Shown piece after piece: positions 5,618 to 12,800 of a stretch of DNA of 16,265 bases (position 1 is the first letter of the stretch; each line of letters opens with the position of its first letter). The DNA comes from Clostridiales bacterium (GTDB lineage Bacteria > Bacillota > Clostridia > Oscillospirales > Oscillospiraceae). The DNA is taken from the NCBI GenBank assembly GCA_004556205.1, contig SFIL01000027.1, positions 1 through 16,265 on the forward strand, written 5' to 3'. The translations under genes and the position numbers were made by a program. The notes beneath the pieces were generated by a model. That model was given only the letters and a program-made list of their open reading frames with translations. It was not told the DNA's origin and made no database searches.

Positions 5618-6697
5618 CTCGTATTCGTCCGTGCCGAGCCCGATCTTCTTGCCATGAGAGATCTGATAGCGCCAATCCGTCTCGGTGTGCAGGTCGGTGA
5701 ACAGATCGTTGCTACTGCCGCGGAATTCAATCTCTGCGTTGCGCTTCATTTTGTTGCAGGTATCCACGCAGGCTTGGTCGAGAGCGACAGGATCAAAGGA
5801 AGCGAACATTCCGACATCGGGAATGATTGGCACATCGTTCACACCGTAGCAGTCGCAAACAGGCGAAACATCCATGACAAAACTGATATGGAAAGACGGA
5901 CGGTTTTGCAGGATGGCTTTGGTATATTCTGCCATTTTACAGTTGAGAATAATATTGCTCTCGTCGTTCGCGGGCTGAATGGCATCCACGGGGCACGCGC
6001 CGATACAGCGTCCGCAGCCGAGGCACTTGTCCCAATCAATGTGCATTTTGCGGTTTTCAAGAACTGGTGCGTCGTGGGCGCAGGCTTTTCGGCAGGAGCC
6101 GCAGCCGATGCAGAGTTTCTCATCCACGAACGGCTTGCCGGATGAGTGCATTTCCATCTTGCCTGCGCGGGAGCCGCCGCCCATGCCGAGATTTTTGATT
6201 GTGCCGCCGAAGCCTGTTGCATCGTGTCCCTTGAAGTGCGTCAGGGAGATGACGACATCCGCGTCCATCAGCGCTCTGCCGATCTTGGCAGACTGGACAT
6301 ATTCGCCGTCTACGGGGACTTCAATATCGTCTGTGCCCTTCAAGCCATCCGCGATCAAGAGATGGCAGCCGAGGTTGTAGGGGTTGAAGCCGTTCTGATA
6401 GGCGGACTCTAAATGGTCGAGTGCGTTTTTTCTGCCGCCGACATAGAGCGTATTGCAATCCGTGAGAAAGGGTTTGCCGCCGAGCTGCTTGACCAGATCG
6501 ACTACGGTGCGGGCGTAGTTCGGGCGGAGATATGCCAAATTGCCCGGCTCGCCGAAGTGCAGCTTGATTGCAACATACTTATTCTCCAGCGGGAGCTTGT
6601 CCATTCCGGCGGTCAAAAGCAGGCGTGAGAGTTTTTGCTGCAGGTTCTCACGCAGGGTGGTATGAAAATTAGTAAAATAGACCTTCGAGCGTTCCAT
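5603..6697 (-). CDS. DUF362 domain protein with two [4Fe-4S] clusters
   Basis: A 364-residue iron-sulfur protein. Residues 40-180 carry the DUF362 signature (VAIKLHFGEPGN, THFKGHDATGFGGTIKNLGMG). Two bacterial-ferredoxin motifs follow: C196, C199, C202, C206 (CIGCGSCRKAC) and C225, C228, C231, C235 (CLGCGRCIGAC). DUF362 continues to the C-terminus (FASFDPVALDQACVD). Such proteins are common in anaerobes and are inferred to act in electron transfer; the partner is unknown. The start ATG at 6697-6695 follows GGAGGTAA, with a strong promoter upstream. There is no signal peptide. Its last 15 bases overlap the end of the thioredoxin-like gene on the other strand and no terminator is visible between them. 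Confidence 0.9.
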   Translation of the reverse strand: MERSKVYFTNFHTTLRENLQQKLSRLLLTAGMDKLPLENKYVAIKLHFGEPGNLAYLRPNYARTVVDLVKQLGGKPFLTDCNTLYVGGRKNALDHLESAYQNGFNPYNLGCHLLIADGLKGTDDIEVPVDGEYVQSAKIGRALMDADVVISLTHFKGHDATGFGGTIKNLGMGGGSRAGKMEMHSSGKPFVDEKLCIGCGSCRKACAHDAPVLENRKMHIDWDKCLGCGRCIGACPVDAIQPANDESNIILNCKMAEYTKAILQNRPSFHISFVMDVSPVCDCYGVNDVPIIPDVGMFASFDPVALDQACVDTCNKMKRNAEIEFRGSSNDLFTDLHTETDWRYQISHGKKIGLGTDEYELIEI

Positions 6698-6726
6698 GAT
6701 ATTACCTCCGAATAGAATCTGCTCTC

Positions 6727-6755
6727 ATTATAAGTGCTTTTGCAGCAAATTGCAA
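6727..6755 (-). promoter_or_regulatory. Promoter of the DUF362 gene
   Basis: On the minus strand TTGCAA (6755-6750) and the perfect TATAAT (6732-6727) are 17 bases apart, ending about 30 bases before the ATG. Confidence 0.8.
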
Positions 6756-6765
6756 CAGAAAACGA

Positions 6766-6799
6766 AACTGCCGCAGACGGAAATCCGACTGCGGCAGTT
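6766..6799 (-). terminator. Terminator of the aquaporin gene
   Basis: Arms 6766-6776 and 6789-6799 (AACTGCCGCAG against CTGCGGCAGTT) pair perfectly. After one A-A mismatch the stem continues as CGG/CCG around AAAT. Read on minus it is followed by TCGTTTTC. It begins 9 bases past the aquaporin stop. Confidence 0.85.
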
Positions 6800-6808
6800 G
6801 TTGAAGGG

Positions 6809-7483
6809 TTACTGCTTTTCCTTACCTGCGAGGAAACGATAAACAAGTGCGGCAAGCACACCGCCGACCAGGGGCGCAACGATAAATACCCACACATTGC
6901 ACAGCGCCTCGCCGCCCTTAATGAGAGCGGGCCCAAAGCTGCGGGCAGGGCTGACCGAGGTCCCGGTCAGACCAATGCCGAGAATGTGGACGAGCGTCAG
7001 GCTAAGACCGATGACGATACCGGCAACAGCGCCGTTTTGAATCCTCGAGGTCACGCCGAGAATGGCAAGAACAAACACGAAGGTCAGAATGACTTCAATG
7101 ATCAAAGACTTCAGCACATCCGCCTCGAACAGCCCGTTGGTACCGAAACCGCCCTCAGTGCCGAAAATGTAGGCGAGAATGCCCGCGCCTGCGATTGCAC
7201 CTGCAAACTGTGCGACGACATAGCCCACAAAATCTTTGACGTTCATTTTGCCTGAGACGAGCATTGCGATAGAGACTGCAGGATTGATATGGCAGCCGGA
7301 AATGTTGCCGATGCTGTGGGCCATGGCGACGATGACAAGACCGAATGCCAATGCCGTGGTGAGGTACGCCGCGATGCCGCCCTCAGGCGTGCCTCAGCCG
7401 GTGACGATCGCCGCGCCGCAGGCAAAGACGACCAGCACCAGCGTGCCGATGAATTCGGCAATGTACTTTTTTACAGATGTCAT
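6809..7483 (-). pseudogene. Aquaporin (MIP family) interrupted by an in-frame TGA at codon 30
   Basis: The frame from ATG 7483 to TAA 6809 encodes a 224-codon AqpZ-like water channel except that codon 30 (7396-7394) is TGA. Before it, MTSVKKYIAEFIGTLVLVVFACG is a normal first helix. After it, the same frame continues with LAFGLVIVAMA, GCHINPAVS (first NPA, 67-69), VHILG and GTSVSPARS. By comparison with E. coli AqpZ, the pore-filter residues F47, H166, T175 and R181 are all kept. The second NPA box is SPA (S178), a single-base change from Asn. TGA falls in the variable first outer loop, so the lost residue cannot be deduced. The ribosome binding site AAAGGAGG is good. No Shine-Dalgarno sequence precedes the later TTG codon at 7351, so internal restart is unlikely. 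A recent nonsense mutation, a sequence error, or recoding are all possible. Confidence 0.85.
7361..7395 (-). other. Imperfect hairpin beginning inside the in-frame TGA of the aquaporin gene
   Basis: On the minus strand GAGGCACGCC (7395-7386) pairs with GGCGTACCTC (7370-7361): nine pairs and one C-A mismatch. The 15-base interior can form a further GCG/CGC stem (7380-7378 with 7373-7371) closing a GCAT loop. The outer stem starts with the GA of the TGA. The geometry loosely resembles bacterial SECIS or readthrough hairpins, with a G-led apical loop 16 bases after the TGA. No function is shown, and GC-rich coding sequence often forms stems. Confidence 0.4.
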
Positions 7484-7516
7484 GAGAATCCTCCTTTTAT
7501 TTGTTGCATCAGAATT

Positions 7517-7525
7517 AGTATAGCA
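7517..7525 (-). promoter_or_regulatory. Extended -10 promoter element of the aquaporin gene
   Basis: TGCTATACT on the minus strand (7525-7517) is a good extended -10, about 34 bases before the ATG. There is no convincing -35, as is common for extended -10 promoters. No terminator is visible between the flavoprotein gene stop at 7551 and this site, so readthrough from the upstream operon is also possible. Confidence 0.6.
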
Positions 7526-7550
7526 GAGATATCGGAAAAAAGATAGAGGT

Positions 7551-8588
7551 TTATATCCTTTTTTGCATGGCGGAAAGCATTGCGTCTGCATAATCGTCAA
7601 GCTGCTTTTCAATGCCGGGAATACTTTTCACGGCGGTAAGATCGTTCGCTGTTTGGAGCATACAAAAGCGCGGCGGGAGCATGGCGGTCTTATTCAGGCA
7701 CATCGTACCCAAAAGCTGCTTTGCCACAAGGTCGCTGCCGGAGTAGCCGGAGACGACGATGCCGAAGAGATATTTATCGTATAGGTCGCTTTGCAGCAGC
7801 AGGCTTGTCAGGCGGTTAAACAGCGCGGTGATGTTTGCGCCGACCGCGTCATTGTAGTTTGGGCAGAGAAAGAGCATCGCGCTGCAATCGCGAATGGCAG
7901 GCAGAACGGTCTCGGAGATTGCACCGCCGTAAAAGCAGGTGTTGTTTTGGGCGAAGTGGAGGCAGGCGTTGTAGGAGCAGCCGCGGCAGTCGTAAATCGT
8001 GCCGTTTTGCAGCGAAATCTCCTGAATCACGCAGGAGTCTTTTAAACGCATACGGAGCTGCTCCCAAAGCCAAAGCGTGCCGGAACGCCCGCGCTCCGAG
8101 GCGTGCAGGACGAGAAGCCGCGGATGGTCGTATTTTGGTGCGGCGAAGGTCTCCAAGCGCCGTACCAATTCCCGCGCGCGGGAAAAATAAGTCTCTTGCA
8201 GACCGGTTCCGCGCTGCGCGGCGAGAATATGCTGATTGTAAAGTGAACCGGTGCCTTCAATGAGGGGCTTACCGAAGAAGGCGCAGCCTGCCATATTGGC
8301 AGAGAGCACGACCTCCTGCGCAAGCTGCTTGGTATAAAGCTCGCTTTCACCGTCTACAAGCAGCGCGCCGGCGCTCCCTTCCATGCAAGAGGGATTGTTG
8401 CGCAGGCGGCGTAGAAGACGGAGCGTCTGCTCGTCCATGCCGCAAGTGTCCGTTGCCAAGGCAAACAGCACGCGCCGTCCTTGCAGTGGGGCGTCCAAGC
8501 CGAGAAAACGGTGCTCCACGCCGTGCAGGGCAAACGCCAGTGCTTTGGAAAGCCTATCCTGCTTTTTCGGCATCAGAATGTCAATCAT
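7551..8588 (-). CDS. Two-domain flavodoxin-fold protein, NAD(P)H:FMN reductase / iron-sulfur flavoprotein-like
   Basis: A 345-residue protein. Residues 155-345 look like an NADPH-dependent FMN reductase or iron-sulfur flavoprotein domain: LLVLHASERGRSGT (158-171, flavin-phosphate loop type SxRxxSxT), a cysteine cluster C201, C204, C209, C218 (CRGCSYNAC), and MLFLCPNYNDAVGANITALFNRL (238-260). Residues 38-120 (VLFALATD, GALLVDGESELYT, FFGKPLIEGTGSLYN) resemble a second, degenerate flavodoxin-like unit lacking an obvious flavin loop. The function is unknown; electron transfer within the operon is plausible. It is the third operon gene: its ATG (8588-8586) overlaps the TGA of the dehydrogenase-like gene by 8 bases (ATGATTGA). 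It stops 68 bases before the aquaporin start. Confidence 0.75.
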   Translation of the reverse strand: MIDILMPKKQDRLSKALAFALHGVEHRFLGLDAPLQGRRVLFALATDTCGMDEQTLRLLRRLRNNPSCMEGSAGALLVDGESELYTKQLAQEVVLSANMAGCAFFGKPLIEGTGSLYNQHILAAQRGTGLQETYFSRARELVRRLETFAAPKYDHPRLLVLHASERGRSGTLWLWEQLRMRLKDSCVIQEISLQNGTIYDCRGCSYNACLHFAQNNTCFYGGAISETVLPAIRDCSAMLFLCPNYNDAVGANITALFNRLTSLLLQSDLYDKYLFGIVVSGYSGSDLVAKQLLGTMCLNKTAMLPPRFCMLQTANDLTAVKSIPGIEKQLDDYADAMLSAMQKRI

Positions 8589-9801
8589 AGCAAAAATCCT
8601 CTAACGAATGTTGAACTGCCTGAATCCTTGCATAGAGCGCAGGGTGCAGCGGTTCCCGAATTACGGAAAGCCCTTGCGCTGTCATGCGGCTGCGGCAGCC
8701 GAAATACGCGCCGCCCATCGGCACCGCGCCGTAATGCGTTTGCCCGCGCACAAGGCGCAGGATGCTCACGGCGGCGGAGGAGAGCGCGGGCGCGATATAG
8801 GGCTTGAAGCCAAGCGCGCGCACGCGGAGATTGGCGGTGACGGTTGCCCCTGTCAGTGCCTCGGAAAGCGCCTCTTCATAGGCTGTCGGGTGATTCGCGG
8901 CGATCAGTTCGTTTCCGTGCGGACCGTAGACGCGTCCGCAAGAGAAATCAATACCCATTTGCGCCGCATAATATTCCGCCCGCGCTGCCATCACGCCCAG
9001 GCCGAAGCCCTGAATCTGCTCCGGCAGCAGCCCCTTTGCATCAAAGCGTCCCGCTTCATCGCGGTTGCTGTGCAGGAACACGACCCGTGCAAGCTGATCA
9101 ACGGGGTCAGAAATTTGACAGAACAGCCCACGAAAATCGGCGTTTCTCGCGGCTTTGGCATAAGCGGACAGCATATCGCGGTTGCGCTCGTACTGCGCCA
9201 TGCGCACATCCCTGACCTCCGCGCCGACGGCGGGAACGCCGCGCGAGGCGGTGAACAGGAAAAGATCACAGTCAAACAGTGCCTCTTGCGGGCAGATCGT
9301 CACGTGGGGCAGGGGTGCATCGTCGAGACTTAAGACCTGATTCAGTTCTGCCTCATAGCGTCGGCACTGCGCCTCATTGGGATCAAAAATGCGTATCTCT
9401 GAAAGCTCGCGCCCCAAAAGCTTCAACGCGGTCAGCAATGTCCCGCCGACGTCGCCCAAGCCAACCAGCGTCACGCGCAGAGCAGAGCGCTTTTTTTCCG
9501 CATTGAGGAAGGAAAAGGCGCTGGCAAAGGCGGTGTTTAAGACGGTCGCACCATGTTCCTTGACAAAGGCTCGCAGCGTTTCAGATGCTGTACAGGGACA
9601 CGGCGGGAGCAGAACGGAGCAGTCCTCCGGCTCAAATAATTCCTCCACGGACGATACGGCGAACCAGCCGCGCGAACGCAGAGGATCGCGGTCAACCAAG
9701 CATACCAACGGAGAAAAAAGCGTGTCCGTGTTTTCGGCATCTGCGGGAAAAGCGCCGCCCATGCCGCAAAGGCAGAACTGCTTCCATTTTTTAAGCTCCA
9801 T
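8581..9801 (-). CDS. Divergent lactate/malate dehydrogenase-like Rossmann protein
   Basis: A 406-residue protein whose core resembles the LDH/MDH family. A dinucleotide-binding loop TLVGLGDVGG lies at 111-120, followed by an acidic D140 at the end of beta-2 (IRIFD). Further matches are FTASRGVPAVGAEVRD (183-198), YERNRDML, SDPVDQLARV (231-240, the NPVD-like turn) and YGPHGNE (292-298) carrying the presumed catalytic H295. In GFGLGVMAARAEYYAAQMG (265-283), which aligns with the LDH GxGTxLDxARFR segment, Arg is kept (R274) but the relay Asp is Met (M271). About 100 N-terminal residues precede the Rossmann core, longer than usual. The ATG at 9801-9799 overlaps the end of the giant upstream gene by 11 bases and the stop overlaps the next start by 8. 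Dehydrogenase activity and substrate are uncertain. Confidence 0.7.
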   Translation of the reverse strand: MELKKWKQFCLCGMGGAFPADAENTDTLFSPLVCLVDRDPLRSRGWFAVSSVEELFEPEDCSVLLPPCPCTASETLRAFVKEHGATVLNTAFASAFSFLNAEKKRSALRVTLVGLGDVGGTLLTALKLLGRELSEIRIFDPNEAQCRRYEAELNQVLSLDDAPLPHVTICPQEALFDCDLFLFTASRGVPAVGAEVRDVRMAQYERNRDMLSAYAKAARNADFRGLFCQISDPVDQLARVVFLHSNRDEAGRFDAKGLLPEQIQGFGLGVMAARAEYYAAQMGIDFSCGRVYGPHGNELIAANHPTAYEEALSEALTGATVTANLRVRALGFKPYIAPALSSAAVSILRLVRGQTHYGAVPMGGAYFGCRSRMTAQGLSVIREPLHPALYARIQAVQHSLEDFCYD

Positions 9802-12800
9802 GCACGGCGTCTCCTCTCATACGGATGCGGTCAAGCTGCAGCAGATCGTCCTCCAAATACGCCGAAGCGGGGACGGAAAAATCGTAGGAGAGCTGCTTGC
9901 CGCGGTCGGGCAGGCGCGGATAAGCGATCGCCTCGCCCAAGCGCCGCAGGGTCAGAGCGGTGCTGAAGGTGCGCTGATGCGCCGTTTCCAGGGCGCGGAG
10001 AATGGCAAGCGCATTTTCCAAAGCCGTCCGGCTCAGCTCACGGACGGCGCTGTCGGGCGTTCCGACAAAATGGCGCGGATAGAAATAGGGGAGAATGAGG
10101 TTAGCGCTCGGGAGCATTCGCCCGTTCGTCGGGCGCTCGCTGACGGAGTCGCCGCCGATGAAAGGATAGAGCAGGCTCTCCGTGACCCAATAATGCAGAT
10201 TCGGAATGAAGTACTCGCAATCCACTTGCCGGTGCTGCTCACGCATCAGATCCCGTCCTCTGCCGGAGAGGATGCCGACGATGATGCGGCTGATCTCCAA
10301 GCCCTCTTGCTCAAAAAGCGGATTGAGCTTTCCGATGCGGTAGCCCTTGTGGAGCAGATCGTCCACAAGAATGACGCTGCGGCGGAACGCCTTGATGGTA
10401 CGCACCTGCGTTTCCAGAGGGCTGTAGCCCGGGTATTCCACGACAGAGAAGCTGCCGCCGTTCGGGGCGAAGCTCTTGTCTACGTGAAGCGTTTTCGTCA
10501 CGGTGTTCGGCACGATCTCGTCGGAGAGAATTTTGCCATAGGGGACGCACATCAGATTGCCCAAGTGTTTTCCCTCTAAACCGAGGACATTGTTGTGCTG
10601 CTGCACCTTGAACATCAGCGATTGATTGAGCAACTCCGCATCGAAGCAAAGCAGCAGCTTGCCGGGATAAAGCCCGCCGAGAGCGCGGCGGAGCCTCGGA
10701 CGTGCGGCACGGATCGCCTCGGTGACCTCGGGTGCGTCGTGATGCGGGTCCTTAATGCAAAGTAAAACGTCTTGAATGAGAACCATCGGCGCGCGCATAT
10801 CGACATAGTAAAGTCCCAGCGTGTTCTCGACGGGGATGAAGCCGAGCTGTGTCAGCGCGTCGAGCAGCGCGGGGTCGTCCGTGCAGCGGCACAGAGCATA
10901 GGTGTGATCGCTGCTTAAGCTGCGAACCAAAAGCTCATTGAGGAGCGCCCGCGTCTGCTCGCCGGCTGCGTGGACACCATCGACGACAAGCAGCTTGCCC
11001 GAGGTGCAGCGGCGCACGGAAGAGCAGGCCTCCACATCGTGCAGCTCTCCGTACAGATCGGCGATTCCTGTCGTGTGTCCGTAAGCCCACGCGATCGGCC
11101 GGCTCTCACCGCGACGGTACAGCGCGACGGCACTCGGACGCGGTGTGCGGTGCAGGAACTCGAACAGCTCGGGCGGTGCGTCCTGCACGCTCGGCGTGCC
11201 AAACGCGTATTCCTGCGGCGTCAGGACGCGCTTGAGCATGGGAGAGCGCAGATACAGCCCGTATTCATAGATATATGCCTGCACGATCGGATCGACCAGC
11301 GCGGAGACATCCAAGTTTTTGTCGATGTATTCCCGAATACGACTTGAGCTGATGTTCTCTAACTGCTCGGGCAGGAAGAATTCAATGACTTTGCCGCGCA
11401 GAAGCGAGGAGACAGGCGGTAAGCCCTCCTCTTCGGCGGCAGGGCGGCGGACGATGATATGGTTGAACTCCGCCGCGCAGCCTGCCGCGCTTGTGCGGTA
11501 AGCGGAGGCGTTGCGGATCACATCGCTGCCCGCGACCAAGTAGATCTCGCGTTCGGGGAAGCAGGCGCGTAGGCGGGCGAGATCCTGAGGCATGGCGATG
11601 TTGATAGGCAGATCGTCGGGGAAGAGATAGGTGTCCCACTGATCCGCCACGGAGATGTGCGCGATCTTGCGCCGTAGGAGCTTGGGCAAGGTGCGCTTGC
11701 TCCACGAGAATTCATCCACGGCGAGATAGACCTCAAAGCCGCGTGCTCTGATCTCTCGGACGATCTGCTTGTGTCCTGCGGAGAAGGGGTCGAAGGTGCC
11801 AGGGAAAAAGGCGACGGGCTTCGGCGCGGGGAAGGCGAAGCTGCCGTTTTCGACCTCAAAACGTACCATGAAACGGTAGAGGTGGTTGAGCATGGCGGCG
11901 CGGTTGAAGAAGGTCAGCTTCCCGCGGGACGGCTCTGACAGAAGCGCCAAGAGCTTTTTGCTCACTCTCATAAAGCAATGACAGCGTAATGCGGACGGCA
12001 ATGCTTCATTGGCGATCACGTCGTGGCACAGGACGCTCAGCGCGGTCTGATGGATGGCGGAGTGGTAATGTGCCACACCGGTCAGCAGCAGACCGAGGCA
12101 GCGGTCAATAATCTCCGTGCTTTCGGCGGACAGGAACGCAATCAGACTGCCCAGCGTCCGCAGGACGGGCGCGGCGGGGCGGACGGTGCCGGAACGAAGT
12201 ACCTCCTCAAGGAAATCGACTGCCTCGACGATCTCCTTTTCGGGGAGCGTGCAAAGGAGCTTCCCGAGATAAACGGGGATAAAACGGGCGATCTGCTCCT
12301 GCCCGTTTTCCAGCTCGCGCATCAGATCGACAGCAATCTCGTTGCGCTGATCGACACGCAGCATCGGCGCGATACGGAGCAGCGCCTTCCCTGCGTGCTC
12401 GCGCACAGGCAAATGCTCGCTTACGGATAAGAGATTCGAAAGGTGCATCGCCGTGTGAAACGCGTTTTCGGGATGCAGAGCGACATCGTCGCACAGAAGG
12501 TCGATCTGCACGTTTTTTACCGTCCAGTGCACGGCATTTTTGAGGTTGCTGAGGTAGACCAGCCCAATATCGGTCGGCAGCGCGGGAGCCGCGCCGCAAA
12601 GCTTTTGACGTAAATAGGTTACAACGGCATCTTCGTTTTGTGTCGGAACGGCGGCCTTCCGCAAAAATGCCTCGCTTGCGCACGGCTGCAAATGCTCGAT
12701 GCAGCGCAGCGCGACGATCTGCCAGCGCGGCGTGCCGCTTTGCAGCATGGTCAGAAGCTGAGGCTCTGCCCGCCCGAAAAGCGCAGGGCTGACTGCCGTG

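Noticed and set aside
6809..7351. Shorter independent aquaporin gene starting at TTG 7351
   Set aside because: No Shine-Dalgarno sequence precedes it and the product would lack the first membrane helix, which is encoded in frame upstream behind a good ribosome binding site.
9377..10579. 400-codon plus-strand open frame
   Set aside because: It is antisense to the dehydrogenase-like gene and the end of the giant gene, both well supported by motifs and overlapping starts. Its translation has no recognisable domain, and long shadow frames are expected in GC-rich coding DNA.
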